A DNA stretch of 64,000 bases from Embiotoca jacksoni (GCA_022577435.1 JAKOON010000008.1:640001-704000), one strand, 5' to 3'. Positions 1 to 13,519 are shown, counted from the first letter of the stretch. The notes: generated from the letters alone by a model not told the origin. Program-made: numbers and translations.

Positions 1-1614
1 ATGCACACAGTTAGTCAAGGGGAAGTGTGTGTACATGAGTGTGAGTGCAGCAGACAGCAGGCAGAGTGACTGATACTCAGCCTGCCTCCCAGATGGCCTG
101 CTCAACTCTGCTCCAATCTGATCTCAGAGCCTTTGTTCTGGCATGTTCCATTACACCGCCTTGACACCAGTAAAGGCAGAGGGGAGAGGAGCTGGTCTCA
201 GATCAGATACAGCTGAATTATACATGTATTTCTCTTTTTTCCTCTCTGTGATATTCTTGTACTAGCACAGTCACAGTTCTGCGTTTGTCATGTTTTTTCC
301 TGGGGTAGAGGCAAGAGAAGGGTTCATAGACGATAGATAAAAACTGTTTGAATGTTTCAGTTTGATGGGAAAATTTGGCAAAGAAGAAGCAGTAGTGGTG
401 TGAATGTTTAATTAAAAGATATTCTTTAGTGATTTTATGCTCAATATGAATTATGATCGTTTGTGGGGATTAATGCCAGAAAATGAGGCTTGGCTGAAAT
501 AAAACATGTCAACTCAGCAGGCACCTCTGACGGCTGCAACAAATTTAGATAAAAGAGATGCAATAGCTTGTATATACTGATCTTTATAAAATATAAAATA
601 TTAATTCACAGCAGTGTGTTTCTCTTTACTTGTGAAATATTCACAAATCCACCTCTGCCAGTCATAGAAAAAAAACATATCTGAAAAACACATTAATCTT
701 CTTTTGTTTTAAGTGCACTTTTTGTTAATTGTTTTAATCTAAATAATATTTAGTTAAGGCAATAATATGTTAATGTTCCTGTCTTTCTTGGTGTCCTAAC
801 GGATGACCTATTACCACTTTTTTCTTTCAATGCAAAATTGTAAGAATTCTTATAATTTGTCAACATTTTTATCAAAATATCCATATTATAGTTCAAGTAC
901 AAAAATATGTGGTCATCCTAATTGAAAAAAATACTGTAGGCAAAGTGAAAGAGTAATAATCACTGGCTTTTACAGGCAGTCAAAGGCTCACCTGTGACAA
1001 TGACTTTAATGTTGTGTCTCCTCCAGCAAATCTTTGCATAAAAAAATGGAAGCTGGGGAACGAAAATCAATACTCAGAGGATACTTACAGCTGGGTGTCA
1101 ACACTCGATTCGAGACTCTCTCCCCACATCACACACCCCACTGTGAACGATGATGCCTAATATACGGTGTGACCTTCAAAATGTCATAAATGTGTTGTGC
1201 AATAAAGTGTCAATATTTGTGGTTATAAGGAGCAGGATGACTTTTACAGTAATTGGAACAGCCGCATTAAAGCTACGGATCAGTCAACTGATTAAAGACA
1301 TGCATGCTGGACACTCAGCTAGTGCTCTGGAATGACGTGCATTCGCTCACGCGTGCGTGTGCATACACTCACATCACATGCCTACACACACACGAGACGA
1401 GCGAGGAAGCACGGCCAAAGTTCTGTTTTACCTTTCTTTGTAGTGTGTACTATGTGTGAGTGTCTGGAAATGTGTGAAGCCCATTTATTATTGAAGGGCT
1501 GTTATATGCCAAGAGAGCACACTCTCATCCTCTCAGTAGTGTGTCTTCCTCTTACAGGAGCACTATTAACCCTGACACACAAGGACATGTCTGACTGTGT
1601 GTGTGTGACAGAGA

Positions 1615-1696
<82 letters not shown>

Positions 1697-3971
1697 TAGC
1701 TCGTGTACGGTATGTTTTTCTGTTTGGTCTGGTGTTTGTCCTGCTTCTAATCTGTGTTTTGGATTTTTTAATTTTAGCCCCATCTGGGGTGGGCAGGTGG
1801 GCCAGTGTCTGTTACACGAAGTTGTGAATCCTTGCCAAAAAGGGATCTGTACAGTAGACCACTCAAAATATGTTTATGAGGAGGCGACTACGGCTACAGT
1901 ATGGTGCAGTCCTGGACCAAATACTGGGGGAATTGTCTTTTCTTTTTCTTTTTTTTTTTATATTTACACGACATCTTCTAAATGTATTCAAATGAAAATG
2001 CTAAATAATACCTCGGGTCTGCTGTTGATATGTTCACACAGTACTGACATTATGTTGTAAATTATATCTTCACCTGCAGTATTTCACGCATATTTTGTGC
2101 TTAGCGTATTGTTAAATGTCCTTCAAAATTGTAGCTATTTTTAAGAGGATTAAAGTATATCTAATGAAACAGTATTATTTTTAACTTTACATTTCAACCC
2201 TGAGACTCTAAAATATACCTACGAAGGTGGGAATAATGTTAAAATGAAAGATTTGAACCAAAATTTACAGTTTACATCTGCTTTCTTAACCTGTCTACCT
2301 GGGCCTTTCTCCTCAGTAGTACAGTGCACAGAATTAAACCATACAGTTGTGAAGCCCAAGTAGAAGCAGCTAGTATTTAGTATCCGTGTATTGTCACCGA
2401 CTTACATTTAGGTTGCCTTTCAGTTTCAGTTGTGATAAATAGACTTCAGCCTGATAGCCGCATTGCTGGATGGAGTTGTGTGTTTAGTGTCAGTGTGGAA
2501 GAGGACTTGCTGACTTGGGTCTTTCCATTCTGTAAACCTTATTTGACTCCCCCAACAGAGGAGCGTGGAATGGGGTGGGGAGTGACAGAAAAGAAAAGAT
2601 TAGGCTACTGTTAAAAATGTTGCTTATTGTGCGCCGCGGTCGCTCGATTTTGATTCTTTTTCTTTCTTTCTGGCCCCCTCCCCTTCACCCTGTACACATA
2701 CCAAATCATGTGCCAGATTAGAAATTGAATAACATTTTTAACTGTATTTGTGCTTCTTTGGGTCACATGCATACTGACATGCTGAATATTGAATAAAAGT
2801 TCAATATCAATATTGCCCACAATGTTCAGGAATTCTTGCACTAGCGAGTTGTTTTTTTTTGCCTAAACCACAATACATATCGGCTGTATAAATCTTGACG
2901 TTGATAAATAAATAAAAGAGAAAAAGAACCACAATAAAAGAAAGAAGTAAAGACAATTTTACTTTGCTACGGAATCTGCAAATCTGTCATGACAGTTCTA
3001 TGCTGTGTGGGATGATGTTGAACCTCCTGCACAGTGACATCCATCAAATTCTACTGAAACTAGTACAGATATTTTTAATTTTGAAGCTTCACGATACAAG
3101 ACATATCAAGCATCTGTTGTATGCTCTTTTTTGTTCTGTGTTTTTTAAGTTAACTGCGTTTCTCAGTCCTTTAAATGCTACACATCACAGGCTCTTAACC
3201 ATCAGTACAACAAGGCCACTATGTACAATCTGATGATGACACCCTCACCTCAGATTATGCTGCTGTCAACACATTCCCAGGTTGTCGTCACTCATCTTTA
3301 GATTCATATTTGGGAGGTGATTGTGTTGATAACAGACTGCTGTTGCACTAAACTGTGCATCATCATTTTTGGCATGCGGAGGAAGTGGCGGAGGGCTGGG
3401 TCAAAACTGTTATCACCCTATCATATCTCTGACAGCTACCTGTCAAAATCAGGTCACACGAAGAGATGCAAGGATATCCTGCAATGCTGACAAAGCCAAA
3501 TCTCTCTCCCTCTCTTTTCTTTCTTTCTTTCTGTCTGTCTTATTTTGCATTGTTAATTTCACTGCAATCCAGCATATGCTTAATAGGAATGATGATGATA
3601 GCGAGGATAAAAAAAAAGAAAAACAGGAGGAGAAAGGGAGGGGCGGTGGTGGTGTTGAGGGTGTGTGTGCTTGAGTTAAGGGGGGTGTATCTCAGAACCA
3701 TGGTGTTTCTAAAGAAACTGAAAAGCTTATGAACCGTCAGCGTTCTGTCAGGGAGGAAAATAGCATGGCCCGTGAACGCGTTTGATGTGTTTGACTTTGT
3801 ATGGCGTTCGCACATTTGAGCAAGGGAAATGAGGGACAATGAGAGACAGACAGCAGACAAAGAAAAAAAAAATGTGTTGTGTTGTGATGTGTGGAGGGCT
3901 GGTTTGAAATGGCACTCAACACACCTTCCATTTGTCTCTCCCTCCTTGTGGTGTCTCTGTGTGTGCTCCAG
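1..3971 (+). other. znf536: intron of znf536 (3' part), no gene seen
   Basis: AT-rich non-coding sequence that ends in the acceptor at 3970-3971, which has a pyrimidine-rich run before its CAG. Open frames here are short, lack domain signatures, and are mostly driven by the (GA)n block near 1.6 kb and pyrimidine or A-rich stretches near 3.5-3.9 kb. The preceding znf536 exon, which should encode the N-terminal half and its zinc fingers, is not in the window. I infer that this is intron because the downstream exon begins in the middle of a codon. Confidence 0.75.
1609..1692. repeat. (GA)n microsatellite
   Basis: About 84 bases of almost uninterrupted GA dinucleotides, with one or two G interruptions at the start. 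It creates the Arg-Glu (or Leu-Ser) runs in the apparent reading frames crossing it, so those frames are artefacts. Confidence 0.97.
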
Positions 3972-4130
3972 ATGTTGGGGAGGACATGGGGAAGGCAGCG
4001 GGGAGCATTCCACCGCCTCTGTCCCAGCATCGCGAGCGGTGTCTAGGCTCGTCCTCCAAGGATTGCCCCTACTGTGGCAAGTCTTTCCGCACCTCCCATC
4101 ATCTGAAAGTCCATCTGCGGATACACACAG
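3972..4130 (+). CDS. znf536: znf536 internal exon encoding a C2H2 zinc finger
   Basis: This exon encodes 53 residues of a ZNF536-family nuclear zinc-finger protein. The acceptor AG is at 3970-3971 and the donor gtcagt starts at 4131. It begins and ends in phase 1: the first base of its first codon comes from the upstream exon, and its last G starts a Gly codon completed at 10288-10289. Near the end, 4064-4126 encodes a classical C2H2 finger (C-X2-C-X12-H-X3-H, beginning CPYCGKSFRTSHH) followed by the start of the TGEKPY linker. The preceding residues are a Ser/Gly-rich spacer. In mammals ZNF536 is a brain-enriched repressor reported to restrain retinoic-acid-induced neuronal differentiation. 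The paralogue ZNF219 has a similar finger pair, but the downstream exon fits ZNF536 better. Confidence 0.9.
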
Positions 4131-7100
4131 GTCAGTACATCAACTCTCACTTTCCTGGCTGAGTAAAGGCATAAACTGCATTTCTTCAAAAATTAAACAT
4201 TTATCACACTTCATACAAAATTTACCTCACTACTTGTACTGACATTTCTTCTGGGGTTAGAGCGACATATTTGTTTATGAACATCAGCCTCATCAAATAT
4301 TGGAGTCAATATCTGTCTAATATGATGAATACAATGCTTATCAAAAAGCAAGAAAGAAAGAAACAAAGAAAGAGATAAATAAAGAAACAAAGAAAGAAAA
4401 AACCCCCGAAGAAACAAGGAAAGAAAAAAAGAAGGAAAGAAAATCTACACCACAAACTACCTCCATAAAAAATTAGAGCAAAGATAGTCACAGTTTCTAA
4501 ATCCCAGCATCGCATTGTCCTGAAATTAAGCAGTAACAACAACAACAAAAAAGTGATTCCAGTTCAACAGTAACACATACTGCAATTCTCACCTAAGTCA
4601 CATTCTTGTTTCATCCACAAAATGTAAACTTAGATATGTTTCTAATGCAGTATTATCAGCTCTTGGATTGGAACCACATTCCCCTCAAATTGACATGAAG
4701 CCAAATTAAGGAAACTATTCACAAGTAGGAATATGTGTTTCTTGACAGTGTCCCTCATTCAGGCTCAAGGCCATTGTTATTCTGTTTTTTCCTACTCATC
4801 ATTTCATTGAGCACTAATTAACACAACAAGGGTTCACTGTCCTCCAATGACATCACTCAGAGGGCAATTTCACACTCTCTAACTCTCAATAACTTTCGAG
4901 GCAAAACAAAGCCGGCCTGTCCACCATTTAGGGATATGCGTGAGATGGTGTGCCTAATAGATTTATCTTTATTTTTCAGTGAAGCGTCTAACCCTCTGAG
5001 CTGTGTACTCTTTAGCCAGGCATCTCACCAACCAGGGCTCAGGCCGTTCTGTGATAACCCATCCCCTGGTTGATGCTGGGAGGTTAAGTCTGCAGTCAGA
5101 GTAATGATGTGGACTGTGGACAGTAGCCAGTGTTCTAACCCTCTGCAAGGTATAAACGCCCCACTGACTATCCAGGTTAAAGTCACAATTAGACTATGCA
5201 GAGGACACCTTACAACAAGGACACCTGGTTTTAGTCCCCACCTCTATGTTCATCTCTTGAATTGGAAAAACTAAACTCTGATATTTGAATACTTTGTCAT
5301 GTAAGTGGTGGAAAACATTACTAATATTATAGGGGCAGATTATATTTGTTGTCTTTAAACCTATGATTTTATTGATGACTTTAGATGTTTGGTCAATAAA
5401 CAACTCTGTTATCAGACAAGAATGGTAATATTGGGCAATTCTACATATCCCTGCATTATGTTAAGGACGTGTCATGGTTATGAAAAGTAAACATGGTTGA
5501 ATTATGGTTCCGGTTGGGCAACACACCACCCTGACTTCCATGCCTTTACTTTCCACGTCGCTGCATTTAGGAAAAAAAAAAAACAACGTTTTGTAATGTT
5601 GTCCTTTGGAGTGGAATGTGGATGTGAGCCTATCTAAACGAGCTCCTGCATACTTTTACACATGTGGGAAGAAAAAAAAACAAAAAACTTTGATGCATCC
5701 CCAACATGTGGCCTTTAAATCATTCCTATAACCTAATCATACCAGCTCCACTGTGACATCCTGATTACATCCACAAGATGACTTTTACAGCAGCTGAAGA
5801 TCCTCTCTGTGCTTTGGTGACAACGCAGAGAAATTCACAGATGACAGCCGTGCTCTACTTCCTCTAATGTAATGTGAGTGATACAATGGAGTTGCTTACC
5901 AAGCCAGTGGAAGCAGCATTGTGCAACGCAACACAGAGATTAATGAGCGACTAACACCAGCTTGAAAGGAATGAAGTGAATTTAAATTTCTCCAAAAGTT
6001 AAAGAGCTAATGTTACAGTATTAATTTCCTCTTGAACAGTGAGAGTGAAAATATCCATTAGCAAAATTAACCACAGTTTTCTAGGTAGCTAACATTGTGC
6101 GGCTGTGGCACTACAGTGTGGGGCCAGAGCTAATGAACACACTGCAGAGGGTGATATTTCATTATACAAATTAATGCTCACATTTTAATGGGAAAGTCAT
6201 ATAATGAATCTAGGCTTCAGTGACAGCAATTAGAGGCCCAGATTGTCCCCTTCTGGACAAGGCACTATTTAGCAGTAAGCAGCTGTGTGTAAAAAATAAA
6301 AAGGTCCTCGCTCTTGACAATAGCCACACATAACTTCAGGCAGGGCCACATAAGCAATAAGAGTCCCCGCTCACCTTTAAATGAGGAGAGGGGGAGACAA
6401 AGAGAAAAAGGAGAGGCAGGACTTGCCCGTGTCACTTAACCTTAACCTAACCTTGTAATCAGGATGAATCAGGAGGGACCTGTGATCTCCCTCTCCATTC
6501 CTCTCACTCCTTTGGGCCTCTCTTTTTCCTTTTCTTTCTATCTTTGAGTACCTTCCCTCCTGATAAATTATTTTCAGTACATTTTTGATTTTCTTTCTCC
6601 GTTAACTATCTCTAATGTACAATATCTTCAATACTGTAACAGTACAATATGTTTGTCATTTGGTGTACATTTAATATCCAAAGCTCCCTTGAGCATAAAC
6701 TATGTATTCACCCTATGATTTTCCCCTTTCAATTGAACTGCTAATTCTGACAGTTTTAGCAGCATTGTCGGGTCACCACTAACTTCATACTTAAAAGATG
6801 AAGGTGGAGATATTATGTATCGTCTTATTGTATCAATTCCCATAAAAATAACAAAACCAACAATGCATTGAATCTTCTAACAAGCATTAAAACCTGATGT
6901 ATCTTACTTCTTTACCAACACATCATTGAGTTAAACTACTGCACTGGATGACACAGGCACTGTCAGGTGTTTTGATTCAATTTCAGATACAATATCTCCA
7001 GATACATCTTGGTGCTTTTTTTTCTGTAAATCCTAAAGAACCAAACATGTATCCACAGCTAAAAAATAATCACCAACAAATGTACTATTTACTCATTTGA

Positions 7101-7348
7101 GTAATATCTAACAAAACTACAGTGCCCAGCTATTTTAGGAAATATTTTTCACTATACATTTGTCAATTGTTTTTAAAGGTTTACATGTTTTTCTTGCTCC
7201 TGCTGACTGATTAGATAGATGTGTTTGGGCTGTCAAACATAACAGTACTAGGCATTGTCAAATCACCACTGTCCACTAACTTAAGCAGATATATTGTAAT
7301 TAAAACCGCTTCTTCTGTTATTCAGCCTCTTAAACATCCCAGCCAGTG

Positions 7349-7379
<31 letters not shown>

Positions 7380-10287
7380 TTCCATCCCTCCTGCCAAATG
7401 GAAATTCACCCTCCAATATGGCATATCTATTAAGCCACTTTAATTGCCCTTCTGTCCAGGTTTGGGGTATTTATCTTTACATGTTTCTATGGTGCTGTCA
7501 CAACTCACACAAAGCCAGATGAAATCCCTACATGCAACAAGAAGTGCAAACATACTGTGGACGATCTCAGTGCAGCTATCAGCAGAAGGATGATTTATAG
7601 CCACCTAGGTGTCACTTAAATGTTTATGTGCTCTAGTTTTTTTTTTAAGTCAATGCTCAAAAGGTCACATTGGTGCATTTCTTATTCATCTATCATTCCC
7701 CTTTGTCAGGGTCAAAATGTCCCAAGTAATTCAACAACGTGAGGACAGACAACAGCAAAAAGTTTACTATTCTATTTTTAACTCCCATATAGCAATTTCC
7801 TGGTTTTGTGGCGGTAGTGATCTGTCATGTGGCTGGGAGGTTGTGCTGTTTCATATCAATTAAAAGTGGATTAACGGGTACATAATGACCTTTAGCAGTA
7901 AATTGTGTGTAATGTTGCAAGGCAGGATACAGTATATTCCCCAGATGTCACACCAGGCCCCTGACGTATGATGGAGCAGATGTCTTAGCCAGTCCAAATG
8001 GCCCTCTAAGACACAAACACACACTCACATATACACACAGGCTCAGGCTGACACGCATGCATAAACATGGGTTTAAACACATTCCAAATGGTGCACACAG
8101 ACGTACATAAACAAAAGGAGATGCAGAAATGCACGTGTCTCCTGTCTCACTTGTTCCAGATATTTAAATACTTAATTTTAATGGAAAACTGGCATAAACT
8201 GATCACTCTCTGAGGGCATTTGTTTTTGTTTCCAGTTGGACTTACTCCGTAAACATCAAAGGACAGTGTAAAACATGCAATCATATGTACTTTTTTTTCA
8301 TTTTAGATATGTGGCTGGTGCATTTATCTTTATTTTCCCACATGAACATTAATAACCTCTTATAAAGAAAGAAAAGAAAGAGGATGAAAAAAAATATCAC
8401 ATCAGTCTAATTTCTGTCTAATTTGGCTCCTAGAATATCATTTTGTCCAGTTAGAGGAATTGAGAATGATAATTTGCATCAGGGACGTTTCCTTATTAAA
8501 TCAGCACTGAGCCTCTGTTCGGCAGCTCACAGGAGAAGCACTTATTGGGTTAAAAGCTCATCTCGTATGGTTTATTTTAAATATACTCTTCACACATATA
8601 TGGTTCACAGCCACTCTGTTGTAAGGGAAAAGATATCAAATCACTGTCTTTCTGTCTGTAGTCGGGGTTATCTGTATCTCTGCATGATCGCTTTCTCTTT
8701 TTTTTTTGTTTGTCTCTTATTCTTTCTCTGTGCTCTCCTCAGCATTTCCACCTTCAATTTTCTTTTGTATAGCCTCCTATTCTTTTCTCTCCTGTATCAA
8801 TATTCTATTGAGTTGGTGTTTGTGGCCCTTTATTTGAGAACTCTGCAGTAGGTCTGCGGATCGCGGAGTCTTTTTCTGGAATGGTGCCCTCTAAATAATG
8901 ATAAATTACTTGAGCAGTATGCCATTTGCTAATTATATCCATGATTTACTACACAGCCCGACTTAAATCATTCAAACCAGCCTTGCGTAACAATGCCTTT
9001 TTTTTGCCTTTATAAAATGGTTTCCATGTGTATAATCTAAACATTTCACTGGCATACTGTATATATAGAATGTGCATACAAAACACTACAATCATCCGAT
9101 CCCCTTTTATTTCTTTTTCCACCGATCCACCTTTCTTTTCACACAGTTGTTGTTATCCCTCTAACAGAAATTCCACTCTGGGAACTTTTTATATGTATAT
9201 ATTAAAAGAAAAAAAAACAAAAAAACAAGCTTAGCATTTTTCCTCCCTGTTCATTGTTTAATGAATCCAAATCTGGCTCAGACTCCAAGCCTATTATAAT
9301 TGCTAGCAGGATGTGTTCTATTTCAACATAAGTATCATTCCAATGGAAGATCCACTTCTGGCAGAATAATGCTGGTGTTATACTATTATCAAGCATATTC
9401 ATGAATATGGATGTGCAGCATAAATAAACATATGTGAATGTTACACAACAGATTCACTCCTCTTTTACCATAATATACTGTAAATCACTTTGATCTGTGT
9501 GTCCTGTAGTGAATCATATTGTTCTTTATCATAGGGCTTCACTGCAACAAACATATGGTTCACATATGTCGCCTGCATATTTCCTTTTTTTTTTTTTTTT
9601 CCCTTTTTCTTATATTTGCATTGTAGCGTATCATCTATATTTTGCTCTCGGTTCACAGCAGTGTGGCAGTGATCAGGGTGATATTACATCGTGGCTGATC
9701 TATGGTTCGCAAGATAAACTGCAAATAGGGAATGTCAGAGAAACTGCACTCTCATCGCCAAGCCACTGGCCTGACAGCAAACAAGGCCAGAACAGAGGCA
9801 CGATGACACCACTGCAGGCACACACATATTCTAGCACAGATACACAGTAACACGCGCCGACACCAGCCGCACCCTCAGCCCCATGCAAACACTGATAGCA
9901 TCGAGACATTTTTGTTGTCAGTAAAAAATATTATCTCTTGTAGTGGACTGAATGCACCATATTGTGAAATGTTTTTATGGTGTTGATGTGCGTGATGGCT
10001 CACTTGGCGGTGCAGGATCGACCCATATTCAGATGTCTAGTCCACATCCAGACTCCCGTCCCAGTACACACACATGCACGCATCAAGTGGAGCTGAGCTG
10101 CTGACTGGAAGAAAAAAAGACAATGATTTGTTGGTTGAAGCCACAATCTTGTACATTATCATTGCAGTTCATTTAATTTTGTGTTCTATATTTTTCTTCC
10201 TAAAATGCACCTTCCTCCAGTATGAAGGGTAACTACTCACTGATTTCCTTGTATTTCCCTCTGTATTTCTCTTGCATGGCTTATCAG
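4131..10287 (+). other. znf536: intron of znf536 (6.2 kb), no gene seen
   Basis: Bounded by the donor gtcagt at 4131 and the acceptor ttatcag ending at 10287, both phase 1. The content is AT-rich single-copy-looking DNA with an A27 homopolymer at 7353-7379 and an imperfect CA-rich patch near 7990-8050. The stretches around 6150-6370, 8860-8990 and 9240-9420 lack simple repeats and contain several homeodomain-type TAATTA/ATTA cores, so they are candidates for conserved enhancers. No protein, tRNA or other RNA gene is recognisable. Confidence 0.85.
7353..7379. repeat. poly(A) tract, 27 bases
   Basis: Uninterrupted run of A on the + strand. It could be the tail of a retroposed copy, but I recognise no element 5' of it and no flanking target-site duplication. 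Confidence 0.9.
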
Positions 10288-12048
10288 GAGAGAAACCCTA
10301 CCGTTGCCCACATTGTGACTATGCTGGCACCCAGTCTGCCAGTCTGAAGTACCACCTGGAGCGCCACCATCGCGAACGTCAGAATGGCACCACTACATCA
10401 GGCCAATCCTCTGGCCACACACCGTCTTCTGACCATAAAGAAGATCACAGCAAGACAGGAGGTGGCATCTTTGCCCGACCAGATGTCCTCCGTAATGTTT
10501 TCAAGGGAATGCCTCCCAACCTGGACTTCAGGGCAGGTCCGTTGCTGCCACATCAGTGGGCGTCAGGTGGCATGCTGTCTTCGCATGAACGTGAGCGAGA
10601 GCGTGATCGTGGGGACCGCCGTTTTGACTCCGCCTCCTCAGCTGAGAACATGAAGACTGCTGATGGCCCATCCTCCATGGTCTCAACGGCAGCTGATAGT
10701 GCTGCCAGCTTCTCCGATCTTAGCAGGGCCTACCAAAGCATGATGGGAAATGGAGTCCACTTTCAAGGTTCTCTACAAGCCTTCATGGACAGCTTTGTCC
10801 TCAGCTCCATGAAGAAAGATACTAAGGACAACCAGAGTCCAGTTCAGCTCCAGGCCCAGCGCTACCACGATAACGGGGAGCCCAAAGCCAAACGAGCGAA
10901 CTCCAGTGACCAGGACAGAGAGGATAAGGCTGAAGCTAAACAGAACTCAGCACCTGGCAAACCTGGGTCCCAGTATGAACCACTTGATCTGTCTGTATCA
11001 GTCCGGCCTGAGTCTGCAACTGGATCTCTTCCCGGCTCTTCGGTCACTATCCACGATAACGTGGCGTGGCATGGCTGCCTCTTCTGCTCCTTCTCTACTT
11101 CCTCATTGGAGCTCATGGCTCTGCACCTCCAGGCCAACCATTTGGGTAAGACCCAGCTGCAGCGGTCTGATACAGGCAAAGAGCTTCATAGAGAAGGTTC
11201 TCCCACCACCTCCACCATTCACTCCTCCAACACCAAGACCTCTGGTGTGGCCCTCGACAGAGATGGAGAGAAAAGCCAGGGAGGCTGGAACAACCACATC
11301 GACCAGCCGTACAACCCATTCCAGAGTGACTTCTACAGGAGGTTTGGTGGCCTGTATGATGGATCCCAAAGGGCCAATCAGGCCCTTCAGGGGTATATAG
11401 CCCAAGCAGAGCCAGGTCTGGACCTACCTAGCCAGGCCTTTGGAGGAGCATCTTCAGCTGGGGATGACCAGATTGGTGAGAGGGGCTCTTGTGGAGAGAC
11501 TGAAGAGGACCATGCTGGATCAGATGATGAGGTTGCAAAGAGTGGCGTACAGTGTAATAGTGAGACACCCTCAACCACCCCCAAGAGACAACAGCAACAT
11601 AATCACTCTGATGAAGAGGAAGATGAGGGAGGGATGGCTGAAGAAGAAGATGAAAAAGATGAAGATGGACAAATGGACATGGAGAGAGAGGAAGGAGGAA
11701 GTCCAGCTTTAGACCACATCCAGACCCACTCCAAACCGCTCCAAGACAACTCCTCTCAGCCCCCAAGGAGCGGAGCTGGTTTGACATCCTCCATCATGAC
11801 TCCACTTTCTATGATTCCCCAACCACAGAACCAAACTTTGCAGCTAGAGAAGCAGTGGCAGCAGGGCCTGGGCCTCCTGCCTCCTGGAGGTCCTCCAGGA
11901 CTGTTGAAGGCTGAGCAGCAGACCCACCTAGAGCAGCAAATGAACATGCTGTCTGTCCTCAGAGCCTACAGCAACGACAACATCCCCGCATTCAACGGCC
12001 TGGGAGGTGGAGCAGGAGGAGGGGGCATGAAGAGGTCAGATGCACCTG
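10288..12048 (+). CDS. znf536: znf536 large exon: two zinc fingers, CtBP motif, acidic region
   Basis: This 1761-nt exon completes the split Gly codon and continues GEKPYRCPHC, so the finger at about 10305-10367 (C-X2-C-X12-H-X3-H) is joined by a canonical TGEKPY linker to the finger in the exon ending at 4130. Further on come a conserved block at 10761-10808 (FQGSLQAFMDSFVLSS), a PLDLS motif at 10980-10994 that matches the CtBP co-repressor docking consensus PxDLS, and a third finger at 11076-11141 (C-X2-C-X12-H-X4-H). A Glu/Asp-rich segment follows at 11607-11700, and the conserved C-terminal block starting MNMLSVLRAY is at 11940. The order matches ZNF536 as I remember it. The PLDLS motif fits a repressor acting in the nucleus. 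The exon ends in phase 1 before gtgagt. The 5' Met at 10272 is intronic and is not a start. Other long frames here are shadows. Confidence 0.95.
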
Positions 12049-12062
12049 GTGAGTGTGTTTAA
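12049..12062 (+). other. znf536: in-frame read-through to a stop past the donor
   Basis: If the donor gtgagt is not used, the frame continues Gly-Glu-Cys-Val and stops at TAA 12060-12062. From memory, the mammalian protein ends only a few residues after the equivalent Lys-Arg-(Pro/Ser)-Asp segment, so a short C-terminus made by intron retention or intronic polyadenylation is plausible. No AATAAA lies immediately downstream before the (CA)n tract. Confidence 0.4.
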
Positions 12063-12090
12063 CCCTTTACTGGCAGTGAAACTGCTGTAA

Positions 12091-12092
<2 letters not shown>

Positions 12093-12162
<70 letters not shown>
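12093..12162. repeat. (CA)n microsatellite, about 35 units
   Basis: A pure CA run starting 45 bases after the splice donor at 12049. Its closeness to the donor makes length variation potentially relevant to splicing. Confidence 0.97.
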
Positions 12163-12164
<2 letters not shown>

Positions 12165-13519
12165 CCCACACAACTACATCAGTAGAAAACTAAACACAAA
12201 TTCAATTTTCCCACCAGTGCACACACATAAATACTAAACACACAAGACAAACACATATACATTTTTGCCTGACACCCACAAAGGAATCTTAGACACTCGC
12301 TAAATGTCTCGAGATTGGCTCTGAAGTGATTTCAGCCTCACTTCAAGCAAGTTTAGAAGCTATCAGCCTGGCGACTAGCAACAGATTAATCTTTATTACA
12401 CGTTTATATTACTGGGAGTGCAGTGCCTCCGTCCCGCTCCACAGCATGGGGGGAATAACCCTGGATGAGTCAGAGCAGGACCTCAGCTCCCCGTGCCATC
12501 TCCTCCACATGTCTCTTAACTATCTTAGCTCTCATAAAGCTGGCTCCCAAAAGCCCATTACTTTATAAGACTCGTCGATCTATGACCCTGTGAAAAATGA
12601 ACTGTCAACTTTCATGATTCTGCTAAGGTTATAGCCACTCCTTGAGAATGAAGAAGGAAGTCTTTTTTTCTCTCTCTCTCTCTATTTTACAATGCTCTTT
12701 TGCTGTTTAGGGGTGGTTGCTAGTTTCTAAGTGTCTCCATAGGAAGAAAATAAAACCCAGTATTGGTGTTAAGCTTTGAAACACTACAGACACAAGGGAA
12801 TACAGAAAAGAGACAGATTACTTAGCTCTGGTGGAGTTACTAAGAGCCTATAAGTGACAAATTCATTCAGATTGAAAATTGAATGAGTTATATATTGATA
12901 ATATTGAAAACAAAAACAAATATTTTGCTATATTTGGAGGACAAAAGGAAGTAACATTGGAGAATTCAGATCTCATCTTTAAAATAATACTGAATCGTTT
13001 GTTAATGAAGCAATGCAGCTATTTATTTCATCTGACATTTTCATCTGACAAAATATTATGCATTGTCATTGAACCGGGCTCTAGATATCTTAATATTGTA
13101 AAGGAAGTTCAACCATACTATATTGATATATACTGTAAATATATATGTGTACATTTCATTAATTAGAGAAATGCTGTTGTGCGAGAATACTCTATATTGT
13201 TTACTCCGAAATCTTGTAAAAGCAAGCTATGTAATGTGGGTAGTTGCCTTTGCAACTAGGAATGCTTGACCTTTACAGATAAGACTTTCTCTGTGGAACA
13301 AAGACCTTTCTTACATTTCCTAGTCTGACTCAGGCACTCATTGTAATTAGAAAACAAGTGATTATGTATGCAACTTCCTGACAGGATGACACTGTAGATA
13401 GCATCGGGAAATATAAAAGATTATAGCAAACTTGAGTAAAGTCAAGACATGCTGTGGTGTATTTGAATGGGAGTGTGTGAACTGTTGTAGTAAGTGTGAC
13501 ATTACTTCAGGTTTCGATG

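Noticed and set aside
1332..2060. 242-residue open frame with Arg-Glu repeats
   Set aside because: It is driven by the (GA)n microsatellite at 1609-1692 and has no domain. The minus-strand Leu-Ser frame there is the mirror artefact.
10272..10287. Met codon at 10272 as a translation start
   Set aside because: It lies in the intron just before a valid acceptor. The TGEKPY linker shows that the exon continues from the exon ending at 4130.
10906..11400. 164-residue frame and several minus-strand frames inside the large exon
   Set aside because: They are shadows of the znf536 frame, which alone contains the C2H2 fingers and the PLDLS motif.
3972..12048. ZNF219 instead of ZNF536
   Set aside because: The fingers are similar, but the FQGSLQAF block, the PLDLS region, the WHGCLFC finger and the MNMLSVLRAY end, as well as the large introns, fit ZNF536 better.
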